This document shows positions 42,384 through 52,021 of a stretch of 64,000 nt of DNA, in pieces; position 1 is the stretch's first letter, and every line of letters starts with the position of its first letter. This stretch comes from Nitrospira sp. ST-bin5. Lineage in GTDB: Bacteria > Nitrospirota > Nitrospiria > Nitrospirales > Nitrospiraceae. Made by a program: the position numbers and the translations under genes. Location: contig MSXN01000022.1 of NCBI GenBank assembly GCA_002083555.1, forward strand, positions 13,083 to 77,082, read 5' to 3'. The notes under the pieces were generated by a model that worked only from the letters and a program-made list of their open reading frames with translations, ran no database searches and was not told the origin of the DNA.

Positions 42384-45021
42384 GCCCCTCCTGATTCAGG
42401 TGTGATGGATAGGTGGAGGCGGCGGGCGGGTGAATGAGCACGGCCATCGGGATGTGTAGGGAGGCGGCTGTGCCTTCCGACGGATGTGGCGCAATCGTGA
42501 ATGTGCCGCCGAGGAGCATGGCCCGCTCGATGATGCCTTTCAGGCCGAACGAGTCGTGCCGCGTCTGATGGCCTGGAGTAATGCCGGTTCCATTATCGTG
42601 GACTACTACGGTAAGCAGATCGCCGGTACGGGTAAACGTGATGGTGACGGCCATGGCGCATGCGTGGCGCAGAACATTGGTCAGAAGTTCCTGCACAATC
42701 CTGAAGACGGCCGAGGCTGTGGCATCGTCAAATGGGGCCTCCGTCAGGGCGGGATCGACGACGACGTCGCAGGCGATCCCGGTGCGGATTTCAAATTGTT
42801 GCGCGTGAGCCTGCACAGCTGGAATCAACCCGAGTTCATCCAGGATAGCGGGACGGAGGGAGGTGCTCACCTGCCGCACTTGCTTCAGCATGGAATCATT
42901 CAGGTTTAAGAGATCATTCAGGCGGGCATCGTGGTTTCGCGTGGGCTGCTGAGGGGAGGATGCTCCCAGGTTTTTCTTCAGGGTTGTCAGCTGAAAGCGC
43001 ATGGCGGTCAGCAGTTGCCCAAGTTCATCGTGAATTTCCCGGGCGATGCGGCGGCGTTCGTTTTCTTCCGCCGTCGCGGCATGTCTCGTGACGTCCTGGA
43101 GCCGTGCATAGGCAGTGCGGAGTTTGGCGTCGGACTGATGCCGGTCGGTGATGTCTTCGACCGTACCGGCAACACGGAGGGGGGCGCCCGCCTCATCACG
43201 GGTTACTTCCCCGCGGCAGCGGATATGGCGAGGTTCCCCCGAGGGACGAAGAATGCGACAGACCAGATCATAGGGCGTGCCGTGGGTGAGTGTCTCGCGG
43301 AGGGTGTTGATAACCCGTCGACGGTCGTCCGGATGCAAGGATTCGAGAAACAGCTTGTAGGATGGAATGACGCTTCCAGGCGTGTACCCGAAGATGCGGT
43401 AGCTCTGATCCGACCAGGTGACGACGGAATCGGCAGTCCATTCCCAGCTCCCAAGCCCCGCAATCCGCTGGGCCTCCTTCAATTGCATCTCGTTCCGGCG
43501 GAGGGCCTCCTCTGCTAGCTTCCGATCGGTGATGTCCCTGCAGGATCCGGCCATACGTTGAGGTTCGCCGCGCGAGTCCCTGATGGCCCGGCCGCGTCCC
43601 CGCAGCCAGCAATACTCGCCCCGGTTTGTCCGAATGCGGTATTCCACATCGAACGGAGCTCGCTGTTGGAGATGTGCCTGGAGAGCCGAGAAAACTCGCC
43701 CGCTATCTTCAGGGTGTAACCGTTGAGCCCAGTGGGCGAGCGTGTGAAACGGTTCAGAATCATTCAGCGCTAGGATTTCGCGGATTTTTGGCGACCACCA
43801 GATCGGGTTCTCCGGGTCGAGCATGGGACGCCCCGGCAGGCGATGCCCGTCCCACCAGGCGTCGGTCGAACCTTCTGCGGCAAGGGCCAGGCGCTCCTCG
43901 CTTTGGCGCAAGGCGGCTTGCAGATGCTTTTGGCTGGTGATATCGATGAGGACTCCCTGCACCGTCTTCGGACGACCATTTGCGCAGGTCACGGTGACGA
44001 CGTCGTGGACCCAGACGATTCGTCCATCTGCGGCGATCATGCGGTATTCCGCGCGATGATTGAGCCCTTGTGCGGTCGCCGCGAGGCAAGCCTGTACAGT
44101 GGTGTCACGGTCCTCCGGATGAATGTGATCGGGCCAGAAGGCCGGATCGTTCAGCCACCGGCTTACGGGGTAGCCCAGGAGCGCTTCCGCGTGCGGGCTG
44201 ACGAAGGTAAAGGCCAATGCCCCCGGAGTGGCTTCCCATACGACGCTGTCGAGATGATTGACGAGATTGGCGAACCGTGCCTCGGACCGTCGCAACGCTT
44301 CTTCGGCGCGTGTGCGGGCGGTGATATCGATCATCGCGCCGATCATGCGGATTGCTGAGCCTGACTCGTTTCGGATGATGGTGCCGCGATCAAGGAATGT
44401 GCGGTACGTGCTATCCTGAACGTGAAATTGATACTCGCCGGTCCAGCCGGATTGTCCTGTCTCGATGGCCGACCGGATTTCTGTGATCACGCGGTCTCGA
44501 TCGTTCGGGTGAAGCCGCGATTGCCAGGCTTCAATGGAAGGCTCCACGACCGGATCGTACCCGAAGACCGTCACCGCGTTCTCGCTCCACCAATGAGCGT
44601 TCGTGCGAAGGTCCCAGTCCCAGAGGATGTCGTTGGTCTGATGGGCCAGCGACTGCCAGCGCCGTTCGGACTGGAAATGGGCGATGCGGTCCCGGATCAA
44701 TCGGCGGAGACCGAAGGCCGTCGTCCAAATCACGATGACAGCCAACATCCGATTGAGGATGGCATAGGCCACGGGGGCGCCTGGCGGAGAGAGCACAAAG
44801 CCGGCCGCGATCAACACGGTAGAGGCGCCGGCGATGCGAAAGGGGAGCCTCGGCTCATACAGAAACGAACTCAGGAGGAGCGGGACGAGATACAGGATGG
44901 CTTCAGCATAGCCAAGCGGGGTGAGGATGTCGCCGATGAACACAACGGCGATGCTGAGGCCGGCGCTGATCGCCAACCTGGAACTTGGCCGGGGAAGCAC
45001 GTGGATATATTTCCCTGTCAT
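42361..45021 (-). CDS. PAS-domain sensor histidine kinase, NarX-type
   Basis: An 886-residue membrane kinase. The N-terminal 110 residues form three or four transmembrane helices with DILTPLGYAEAILYLVPLLL. About four PAS/PAC modules follow, marked by repeated RLHPNDRDR, HIHPEDRDT, RLHPEDSGR and SLHPDDRRR. The HisKA_3 domain has the phospho-accepting H664 in AREIHDELGQLLTA, and the ATPase is marked by VVVHDNGTGI. ATG 45021 is preferred because the membrane domain starts there; an extension to 45117 has no support. Homologous to the kinase at 48650-51250. Confidence 0.9.
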   Translation of the reverse strand: MTGKYIHVLPRPSSRLAISAGLSIAVVFIGDILTPLGYAEAILYLVPLLLSSFLYEPRLPFRIAGASTVLIAAGFVLSPPGAPVAYAILNRMLAVIVIWTTAFGLRRLIRDRIAHFQSERRWQSLAHQTNDILWDWDLRTNAHWWSENAVTVFGYDPVVEPSIEAWQSRLHPNDRDRVITEIRSAIETGQSGWTGEYQFHVQDSTYRTFLDRGTIIRNESGSAIRMIGAMIDITARTRAEEALRRSEARFANLVNHLDSVVWEATPGALAFTFVSPHAEALLGYPVSRWLNDPAFWPDHIHPEDRDTTVQACLAATAQGLNHRAEYRMIAADGRIVWVHDVVTVTCANGRPKTVQGVLIDITSQKHLQAALRQSEERLALAAEGSTDAWWDGHRLPGRPMLDPENPIWWSPKIREILALNDSEPFHTLAHWAQRLHPEDSGRVFSALQAHLQQRAPFDVEYRIRTNRGEYCWLRGRGRAIRDSRGEPQRMAGSCRDITDRKLAEEALRRNEMQLKEAQRIAGLGSWEWTADSVVTWSDQSYRIFGYTPGSVIPSYKLFLESLHPDDRRRVINTLRETLTHGTPYDLVCRILRPSGEPRHIRCRGEVTRDEAGAPLRVAGTVEDITDRHQSDAKLRTAYARLQDVTRHAATAEENERRRIAREIHDELGQLLTAMRFQLTTLKKNLGASSPQQPTRNHDARLNDLLNLNDSMLKQVRQVSTSLRPAILDELGLIPAVQAHAQQFEIRTGIACDVVVDPALTEAPFDDATASAVFRIVQELLTNVLRHACAMAVTITFTRTGDLLTVVVHDNGTGITPGHQTRHDSFGLKGIIERAMLLGGTFTIAPHPSEGTAASLHIPMAVLIHPPAASTYPSHLNQEGHEDPVGR

Positions 45022-45090
45022 TGCGCCACCATGCCATGACGGCCATAGCGAGACCAACGTAGGCGGAGGGTAGCCATTTACGCACGTGGG

Positions 45091-45135
45091 CGATAGGGCC
45101 TTATGGTATAGAGCCAATTGCTGTTGGCCCTATCG
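45091..45135. other. Inverted repeat between the carboxypeptidase and kinase genes
   Basis: Perfect ten-base arms CGATAGGGCC (45091-45100) and GGCCCTATCG (45126-45135) around a 25-base loop, with no T run. It lies 15 bases after the carboxypeptidase stop and just upstream of the kinase, so it may end the former or regulate the latter. Confidence 0.5.
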
Positions 45136-45149
45136 GTGGCGGAGAGATA

Positions 45150-46682
45150 TTACAGCTTGTAGAGCTCGCCGTATTTCTTTTCCAGGTAGGTCAGGAAGGG
45201 CTCCGGGTCGATGCTTTTCCCTGTTACGCGCCGGGCGAGGTGGTCCGGGGTGAACATGCGGCCCCAGCGGTGGATCTTTTGCTCCAGCCAGCGGCGCAGC
45301 ACCAGCAATTGGCCGGCCGCGATTTCATCATCCAGATGAGGGATCTCCAGCTTGGCTTGTTCGAAGAACTGGACCGAATAGAGATTGCCCAGCGTATAGG
45401 TCGGGAAGTAACCGAAGGCGCCGAAGGACCAATGGACATCTTGCAGTACCCCCTCGGCATCAGTCGGGGGAGTGATGCCGAGATAGTCCCGCATCTTCTG
45501 ATTCCAGACGCCGGGCAGGTCTTCAGGTTGCAGTCGTCCTTCAATCAAATCCTGCTCGATCTCGAACCGCAGCATGATGTGCAGATTGTAGGTCAGTTCG
45601 TCGGCTTCGACGCGGATGAAGGAGGGCTTCACGCAATTGATGGCGGCATAGAAGTGCTCCAGATCGATGCCGCGTAATTGGTGGTGAAACGTCTGTTGCA
45701 GGATCGGGTAGAAGAACTGCCAGAACGCCCGTGACCGCCCCACGCAGTTCTCCCACATACGCGACTGGCTTTCGTGAATCCCGAGCGACACGGATTCCCC
45801 GAGCGGGGTGCCGAAGTAGCGCTGGTCGAGCCCTTGGTCGTAGAGGCCGTGGCCGCCTTCGTGAATACAACTGAAGAGGCAGGACTGCAGTTCGTGCTCA
45901 TGGACGCGGGTGGTCACGCGCACATCGGTCGGATGAAACGACGTCGTGAACGGATGGGCGGAGAGGTCCAGCCGTCCGCGCTCAAAATCATAGCCCATGG
46001 CGATGAGCACGAGCCGGCCGAATTCCAGCTGTCGGGCCTGATCGTACGCATGCCGGAGGATGTGGTCGTCGATCTGATGCGGACTCTGGGTCACGCGCTT
46101 GAGGAGCGGTACGAGGCGCGCCTTCATCTGGGCAAACAGCGGCCGGAGCGCGGCGATGGTAGATCCGGGTTCGTAGACGTCCAGCAACGCATCGTAGGGC
46201 GAGGTCTGATACCCAAGGTATTCCGCCTCTTCCCGTTTGAGCGCGAGCACTGTGCGGAGGTTGGGAAGAAACTGGCGAAAGTTGTTCTGCTCTTTGGCCT
46301 CGGCCCAGACCTGCTGCGCCAGGGAGGTTTCCCGGCTGAGTCTGACGACAAAATCGGAGGGGAGCTTTTTCGCGCGGCTAAAATCCCGCCAGATTTCCCG
46401 CAGCAACGAGCGCGAGGGTTCGTCCCACAGATCGCCCGGTTGGTCGATGGCCTGTCCCGTCGCCGGATCGACGGTGGCGGCGAGAAGCCGTTCGATGTCC
46501 GGAGAGACCAGTTTGTCGTGGGCGAGGCCTTGGAGCACGGCGATCTGTTCCGCTCGCGCTTCCCCGCCGCCGGCCGGCATGTGCGTTTCCTGATCCCATG
46601 ACAACACTGAGGCGGCGCTGTTGATCCTGGTGATCTCCAAGAGTCTGGTGGTCAGTGGTGCCAGTGTTGCAACAGTCTTCAC
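45150..46682 (-). CDS. M32-family metallocarboxypeptidase
   Basis: A 510-residue cytoplasmic zinc carboxypeptidase of the Taq family, removing C-terminal residues from peptides. The zinc motif HEGGH is at residues 274-278 in SCIHEGGHGLYDQG, and the downstream glutamate lies in ESQSRMWENCVGRS. The family length of about 500 residues is matched and no signal peptide is seen. It stands alone between the kinase and a divergent O-methyltransferase gene. Confidence 0.95.
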   Translation of the reverse strand: MKTVATLAPLTTRLLEITRINSAASVLSWDQETHMPAGGGEARAEQIAVLQGLAHDKLVSPDIERLLAATVDPATGQAIDQPGDLWDEPSRSLLREIWRDFSRAKKLPSDFVVRLSRETSLAQQVWAEAKEQNNFRQFLPNLRTVLALKREEAEYLGYQTSPYDALLDVYEPGSTIAALRPLFAQMKARLVPLLKRVTQSPHQIDDHILRHAYDQARQLEFGRLVLIAMGYDFERGRLDLSAHPFTTSFHPTDVRVTTRVHEHELQSCLFSCIHEGGHGLYDQGLDQRYFGTPLGESVSLGIHESQSRMWENCVGRSRAFWQFFYPILQQTFHHQLRGIDLEHFYAAINCVKPSFIRVEADELTYNLHIMLRFEIEQDLIEGRLQPEDLPGVWNQKMRDYLGITPPTDAEGVLQDVHWSFGAFGYFPTYTLGNLYSVQFFEQAKLEIPHLDDEIAAGQLLVLRRWLEQKIHRWGRMFTPDHLARRVTGKSIDPEPFLTYLEKKYGELYKL

Positions 46683-46785
46683 GTCCGGTCTCCTCGCTTG
46701 TGCTAATATCTCCGCGCGTGCGCCAGTCTACGCAATGCGCGGCGCGATTTTCAAATGATACGGAAATGATACAGATGGGTGACGA

Positions 46786-47439
46786 ATGAAAACGTTAGTG
46801 GCGCCTGAGATCGAAGCCTATGCCCAGGCGCATTCCATGGCTGAGTCCGGCGTGGCGCGCGCGCTCCGCGAGGAGACACAGCGGACCATGGAGTACGCGC
46901 AGATGCTGGTTGGTCCGCTGGAAGGGGCGTTTCTCAAGATGATGGCGCAGCTGGTCGGGGCGACGCGGGTGCTGGAGATCGGGATGTTCACCGGCTATAG
47001 CGCGCTCTGTTTTGCCGAGGCTCTTCCCGATGACGGGCGCGTGATCACCTGTGAAATCGACGAATTGTCGGCGGCGTTGGGGCGGAAGCATTTCGCCAAT
47101 AGTTCGCATGGCAAGAAGATCGAGATTCGCCTCGGGCCGGCATTGGAGACCATGGGGGAGCTGAGCGGACCGTTCGATGTCATCTTTATCGATGCCGACA
47201 AGATGAACTACCTGAACTACTATCGCCGGGCGATCGATCTGCTGGCGCCTACCGGCGTCATCCTGATCGACAATGTGCTCTGGGACGGCGAGGTGCTGAA
47301 ACAGCCGGCGCACGATGAGAAGACGGCGGCGATCCAGGAATTGAATCGGACGGTGGCCGCTGATTCAGGCGTGACGGCGGTGTTGGTGACGATTCGCGAT
47401 GGCGTGCTGGTGATTCGGAAGAAGGCGGTGGTGTCGTGA
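46786..47439 (+). CDS. SAM-dependent O-methyltransferase (CCoAOMT-like)
   Basis: A 217-residue class I methyltransferase. The SAM-binding motif is VLEIGMFTGYSAL and the metal-binding aspartate region is IDADKMNYLNYY, as in caffeoyl-CoA and catechol-type cation-dependent O-methyltransferases. Bacterial members methylate various hydroxylated substrates; this one's substrate cannot be inferred. The stop overlaps the GTG start of the EamA transporter (GTGA), so the two are coupled and the transporter may export the product. Confidence 0.9.
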   Translation: MKTLVAPEIEAYAQAHSMAESGVARALREETQRTMEYAQMLVGPLEGAFLKMMAQLVGATRVLEIGMFTGYSALCFAEALPDDGRVITCEIDELSAALGRKHFANSSHGKKIEIRLGPALETMGELSGPFDVIFIDADKMNYLNYYRRAIDLLAPTGVILIDNVLWDGEVLKQPAHDEKTAAIQELNRTVAADSGVTAVLVTIRDGVLVIRKKAVVS

Positions 47440-48356
47440 CATCGTCATCCACCAGCGCGGCCTACGGGGCGCTTGCGCTGGCCGCCGTGTTGTGGGGCGG
47501 GTCGATTGTCGCGCAGAAGCTGGCGCTCGGATCCTTCTCCGCGGTCGAAGCGTCCGTGCTGCGTGATATCGGCGGACTGGCGATTCTGCTCACGACCTGG
47601 TGGTGGCAGGAGGGGACGCTGGCCAAGATTTCGGGCCGGGACCTCGGCGTACTGTTTTGGCTCGGGCTTGGAGTGCTGGGCAATCACCTCCTGATTCTGA
47701 TGGGGCTCAAGTATGTCAGCGGGGCGGTGGCGGGCGTGATTATCGGCTCCGCTCCGGTCGTGACGGCGTTGCTGTCGGCCGTGATGATTCAGGATGTGCC
47801 GCTCCGATCGGTGTGGGCCGGGGGGTTGCTGTCTTGCGCCGGTGTGGCGTTGGTCTCGATTGCCGGGTTTCAGGCGGCCGGCGAACATCCGATATTCGGC
47901 AGTCTATTGGTGTTCCTGGGTGTCGTGAGCTGGGCGCTCTATAGTATCGGCAGCCGCGCCGTGATGCATCGGATCTCGCCGCTCACGGTGAATTGGACCA
48001 CGCTGCTTGTCGCCACGGTCATCCAGATTCCTCTCCTGTGGACCGATCGCAAGATGCTCGATGCCGGACCGGCTTCGGTGACGATGCCGGATTGGCTGGC
48101 GCTCGGATATCTCGTGGTCTTTGCGACGGCCGTGGCGCAGCAAGCCTGGCTATTCGGGGTGCAAGGCATCGGACCTTCCCGGGCGTCTGTCCTGGGGAAT
48201 CTCACGCCGGTCGCAGCGGTGGCGCTCTCTGCGCTCATCTTACAAGAAGCCGTGGGTCTGGTCGAACTTACCGGGATCGCGCTCATCCTGGCCGGAGTGT
48301 GGGTCGTCGATCGATGTACAACACCGCCTGGCCATTCGGAACCCGCTCAAAAATAG
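47436..48356 (+). CDS. DMT-superfamily (EamA) transporter
   Basis: A 306-residue polytopic protein with ten predicted helices in two EamA repeats. Landmarks are LAAVLWGGSIVAQKLAL, NHLLILMGLKYVSGAVAGVI and, in the second half, NLTPVAAVALSALILQEAVG. It probably exports metabolites. GTG 47436 is fixed by the four-base overlap with the methyltransferase. Thirteen bases after its stop is the first of two TCAGGAA palindromes. Confidence 0.9.
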   Translation: MTSSSTSAAYGALALAAVLWGGSIVAQKLALGSFSAVEASVLRDIGGLAILLTTWWWQEGTLAKISGRDLGVLFWLGLGVLGNHLLILMGLKYVSGAVAGVIIGSAPVVTALLSAVMIQDVPLRSVWAGGLLSCAGVALVSIAGFQAAGEHPIFGSLLVFLGVVSWALYSIGSRAVMHRISPLTVNWTTLLVATVIQIPLLWTDRKMLDAGPASVTMPDWLALGYLVVFATAVAQQAWLFGVQGIGPSRASVLGNLTPVAAVALSALILQEAVGLVELTGIALILAGVWVVDRCTTPPGHSEPAQK

Positions 48357-48368
48357 GGCATTTACCTA

Positions 48369-48383
48369 TCAGGAAATTCCTGA
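48369..48383. promoter_or_regulatory. TCAGGAA-A-TTCCTGA palindrome, possible operator 1
   Basis: Perfect seven-base arms around one base, in the 293-base gap before the second kinase operon. A TAGTAT hexamer at 48403-48408 lies at -10 distance if the palindrome replaces the -35. The same core recurs at 51949, after the operon. The rest of this gap shows no gene. Confidence 0.5.
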
Positions 48384-48649
48384 TGGTGAAGGACGGCCTT
48401 AGTAGTATTTCCGACTCGCCCATTCCTGTATCATGCCCCCATTTATGGGCCCCAATTTCTATTGTACGGTTCTGCTTCAAGACGGTTCTCACCACAGACT
48501 ATTGGTCCGGGTGGCTTGGTTCGATACAGCGATGACCCTTAATCCGCAGCGAGGCGCCGCCTAGGACCATAGAAGTATCCGCGACTTGGAGCGCCCCATC
48601 ACAGTCACGGGACCGGAGCGAAGTTCGTGTCGCGCGCGGCTGATCTCAT

Positions 48650-51250
48650 ATGAGCACACGAACGGTCTATAGTCTGATCGGGGTCTGTCTGGCAGGAACC
48701 TTCCTGTTCGATTGTCTGACCCCTCTCGGGTACCAGGAGTTCTTACTCTACGCCCTCCCGATTCTCCTCACGCTGTGGTTGGAACAGGCCTGGTCTGCCT
48801 ATGTGGTGGCGGGTCTGGCGACTTTCTTGGTGTCTGCCGGATGGGCTCTCTCTCCCGCCGGTATTCCGCCGGAAGTGGCTCTGCTGAATCGGACACTCAG
48901 CGCCGCGCTCTATTGGGTAATCGCCGTGCTCGTGATCCGGAGTCGCGGAGCCATCCTCGATCGTGGCGCAAGGCAGCTGGCGGCGCTGGTCAATTCGTCC
49001 GTGGATGCGATCATCAGTCAGGATCTCACCGGAACGGTGATGACTTGGAATGCCGCGGCAGAGCGGATGTTCGGATATGGAGCGACCGACATGGTCGGCC
49101 GCTCGCTACAGGTGCTGATACCAGCCCACAGGATTCAGCAGGATATCGCCACGTATGCCTGCATCCGGCGCGGCCTGGCGGTGGCGCGACTGGAGACGGT
49201 CTGGACGCATCGTGACGGCCATTCGATGGAGCTCTCGCTCAGCCTGTCCCCCATTCTGAATCGATCGGGCGAGGTGATCGGCATCTCCACCATTGCGCAC
49301 GATATCGTCTTGCTCAAAACGACGATGCAGTCGCTGCGTGAACAAGAGACCCGGCTTAATCTCGTCGTCTCGGCTACGAAGACCGGTGTCTGGGACTGGG
49401 ACCTCCGCAGAAGCAAGATGTACTACTCGCCGCTGTGGAAGGCGAGCCTGGGATACGAGCCGGATGAACTGACAGACTTGCCGAGTGAATGGGAAACACG
49501 CCTCCATCCGGAGGATCGGGAGCGAGCGTTGGCGCTGGTTCAGGCGTTCTTCGCCGGCGAGATTCCCACCTATGAGCTCGAACATCGATTGCGGCATCGC
49601 GATGGCACGTATCGCTGGATTCATACGGATGCCGTGCTGATTCGCGACGAACAGGGTGTGCCGATTCGAATGACGGGCTCCCATGTGGATGTGACGGAGC
49701 AAAAGCAAGCGCAGGAAGCTCTGCGGCAGAGCGAAGAACGCTTCCGTCGCTATTTCGAGCTCGGGCTGATCGGTATGGCGATGACGTCGCTCGACAAGCG
49801 GTGGATCGATTTTAACGATCAGTTATGTGTGATGCTCGGCTACAGCCGGGATGAGTTGAAACAATTGACCTGGGCCGACTTGACCGTGCCGGACGACCTT
49901 GAGGGCAATGTCGTCCAATTCCAACGGGTGCTCGCCGGGGAGATCAACGGGTATTCCCTTGAGAAGCGCTTCGTTCATAAGTCCGGCCGGGTGGTACATG
50001 CGGTGATCTCGTCCAGCGCGGTGCGAAATGCGGATGGCTCGGTTGACCATATTGTCGCGCTGATTCACGACATTACGGCCAGGCGGGAAGCGGAGGCCTC
50101 GCTCAAGGAAAGTGAAGGGACGTTGCAGGCGTTTTTCGAAAGTGCGTCGCTCATGATGGGTGTTGTGGAAGTACTCGATGACGACATCCGGCATCTGTCC
50201 AGCAATCGCGCAACGGCCAGGCTCTTCGGTACTACCCAGGAGGGGATGAGTGGGCGGCTCTGCTCTGAGTTAGGTGTGCCGCGGGAATTGGCTCGTCTGT
50301 GGCTACACCATTATCACCTCTGTATCAGAGAACAGTCGCCGATCCGGTTCGAGTATGAGCATCGGGATGAGCGCGGAGGCAAGATTGCACGACGATCGCT
50401 ATTGGCGACGGTCTCGCTGATCGGCCGAGGAGCCGATGGAACCGCGCGCTGTTCGTTCATCGTCGACGATGTGACGGAGTGGAGAAAGGCGGAAGATCTA
50501 TTGCGGGAGGCGCATGCGCTGCTGGAGCGGCGGGTGGCCGAGCGGACGGCCGAGCTTGGTAATGCGACCGTGCGGGCCCGGACCCTGGCCCAGCGCCTCT
50601 TCGATGTGCAGGAAGCGGAGCGGCGCGCCGTGGCACAGGATCTTCATGATGAAATCGGCCAGGTCCTGACGGCGCTCAAACTGAACTTGCAGCAGGTGCA
50701 GCGTGACGGGCCAGGGACAGCCTCTTCGCTGGAGTTGAATGAAAGCATCGAGATCAGCGACCAGCTCCTGGCTCGGGTGCGAAGCCTGGCGCTGGATCTG
50801 CGTCCCTCGCTGTTGGACGACCTCGGGCTGGTGTCGGCCCTGCGCTGGTATGCGACCAAGCAGGCAGAGCGGGCCGGCTGGATGTTGCAGCTGCATCTGG
50901 ACGAGGCGCCGCTGATTTTAACGGCCTCCCGGAGCATTGCCTGTTTTCGCGTCGTGCAGGAGGCGCTGACCAATATCGCCCGTCATGCCAAGGCCACGTC
51001 GGTCTCGCTCTCCCTGGCGGTGATTTCCGAGCAGGTGCGCGTGGTGGTGCAGGACGACGGGTGCGGGTTCGACGTGGCGGCCATGCGAGTCCGAGCCCAC
51101 CAGGGGTTGAGCCTGGGGATGTTGGGGATGGAGGAACGGGTCAGCCTTGTGGGAGGCATCATGCGGGTTCAATCGACGATCGGGCAAGGAACGTCCTTGG
51201 TCTTCTCCGTCCCGCTGACCGAGCCGCAGCAGGAGGCGTTGTCGTTATGA
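48650..51250 (+). CDS. PAS-domain sensor histidine kinase, NarX-type
   Basis: An 866-residue membrane kinase. The first 105 residues carry transmembrane helices with DCLTPLGYQEFLLYALPILL, homologous to those of the kinase at 42361-45021. Four PAS-type modules follow (for example GTVMTWNAAAERMFGYGATD and ARRGLIGMAMTS-like segments), then HisKA_3 with H666 in AQDLHDEIGQVLTA and an ATPase domain with VVVQDDGCGFDV. The ligand is unknown. It overlaps its response regulator gene by four bases. Confidence 0.92.
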   Translation: MSTRTVYSLIGVCLAGTFLFDCLTPLGYQEFLLYALPILLTLWLEQAWSAYVVAGLATFLVSAGWALSPAGIPPEVALLNRTLSAALYWVIAVLVIRSRGAILDRGARQLAALVNSSVDAIISQDLTGTVMTWNAAAERMFGYGATDMVGRSLQVLIPAHRIQQDIATYACIRRGLAVARLETVWTHRDGHSMELSLSLSPILNRSGEVIGISTIAHDIVLLKTTMQSLREQETRLNLVVSATKTGVWDWDLRRSKMYYSPLWKASLGYEPDELTDLPSEWETRLHPEDRERALALVQAFFAGEIPTYELEHRLRHRDGTYRWIHTDAVLIRDEQGVPIRMTGSHVDVTEQKQAQEALRQSEERFRRYFELGLIGMAMTSLDKRWIDFNDQLCVMLGYSRDELKQLTWADLTVPDDLEGNVVQFQRVLAGEINGYSLEKRFVHKSGRVVHAVISSSAVRNADGSVDHIVALIHDITARREAEASLKESEGTLQAFFESASLMMGVVEVLDDDIRHLSSNRATARLFGTTQEGMSGRLCSELGVPRELARLWLHHYHLCIREQSPIRFEYEHRDERGGKIARRSLLATVSLIGRGADGTARCSFIVDDVTEWRKAEDLLREAHALLERRVAERTAELGNATVRARTLAQRLFDVQEAERRAVAQDLHDEIGQVLTALKLNLQQVQRDGPGTASSLELNESIEISDQLLARVRSLALDLRPSLLDDLGLVSALRWYATKQAERAGWMLQLHLDEAPLILTASRSIACFRVVQEALTNIARHAKATSVSLSLAVISEQVRVVVQDDGCGFDVAAMRVRAHQGLSLGMLGMEERVSLVGGIMRVQSTIGQGTSLVFSVPLTEPQQEALSL

Positions 51251-51900
51251 CGAAGGTCCGCGTGCTGTTGGCCGAAGATCACCAGCTGGTCAGAGCCGGG
51301 ATTCATGCGCTCCTGGATAAGATGGGCGGCGTCACGGTGGTGGCCGAGGTCAGCGATGGGCAGGCCGCGGTGAAGGCGGTGGAGACGCATCAGCCCGATC
51401 TGGTGCTCATGGACATTGCGATGCCCGGGCTGAATGGGTTGGAAGCCGCCGGCCGGATTACGAAGAGCTGGCCGAAGGTCAAAGTGGTTATCTTATCGAT
51501 GCATGCCAATGAAGAGTACCTTCGCCAGGCCCTGAAGGCCGGAGTGACAGGGTACTTGTTGAAGGGCGCCGACATTCAGGAACTGGAGCTGGCGATCAGA
51601 ACGGTCGGCAAGGGCGAGCCTTATCTGACTCCCTCGGTGGCGCGGTATGCGATTGAGGCCTATCAGCATGAAGGGGGGCGTCCGCTCAATCCGCTCGATC
51701 GGCTCAGCCCGCGTCAGCGGGAGATTTTGCAGCTTATCGCCGAAGGTCATTCCACCAAAGAAATTGCCTTTCGATTGAGTCTCAGCGCTAAAACGGTTGA
51801 AACGCATCGTTCCCAGCTGATGGAGCGGCTGGATATCCATGATGTCGCCGGGCTCGTCCGGTTTGCGATCCAGGTCGGGTTGGTCCATCCCTCCTCATAA
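51247..51900 (+). CDS. NarL/LuxR-family response regulator
   Basis: A 217-residue regulator with an intact receiver (VLLAEDHQLVRAG, phospho-acceptor in VLMDIAMPGLNG, lysine in YLLKGADIQE) and a LuxR DNA-binding domain (LSPRQREILQLIAEGHSTKE, LSAKTVETHRSQLMERL). The ATG at 51247 overlaps the kinase stop (ATGA), so it is the cognate partner. It is a candidate binder of the palindromes at 48369 and 51949. Confidence 0.93.
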   Translation: MTKVRVLLAEDHQLVRAGIHALLDKMGGVTVVAEVSDGQAAVKAVETHQPDLVLMDIAMPGLNGLEAAGRITKSWPKVKVVILSMHANEEYLRQALKAGVTGYLLKGADIQELELAIRTVGKGEPYLTPSVARYAIEAYQHEGGRPLNPLDRLSPRQREILQLIAEGHSTKEIAFRLSLSAKTVETHRSQLMERLDIHDVAGLVRFAIQVGLVHPSS

Positions 51901-51948
51901 AGTCCAGCGGTTCCGGTTCACGATGCTGGTACTGGGAAAGATGTCCCA

Positions 51949-51963
51949 TCAGGAATTTCCTCA
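51949..51963. promoter_or_regulatory. TCAGGAA-T-TTCCTCA palindrome, possible operator 2
   Basis: Six of seven arm positions match. Bases ATCAGGAA and TTCCT are identical to the copy at 48369, 59 bases before the next small gene. Probably a binding site for a dimeric regulator. Confidence 0.5.
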
Positions 51964-52021
51964 CTGGGTAGGGAGGGAGGCATCTGGTAAGACTATCTCC
52001 CTGACGGGCGATCGCCCCTGA

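Noticed and set aside
51061..51246. An extended start for the response regulator at 51247
   Set aside because: The extension runs through the kinase ATPase domain; the ATGA overlap and receiver start fix the ATG at 51247.
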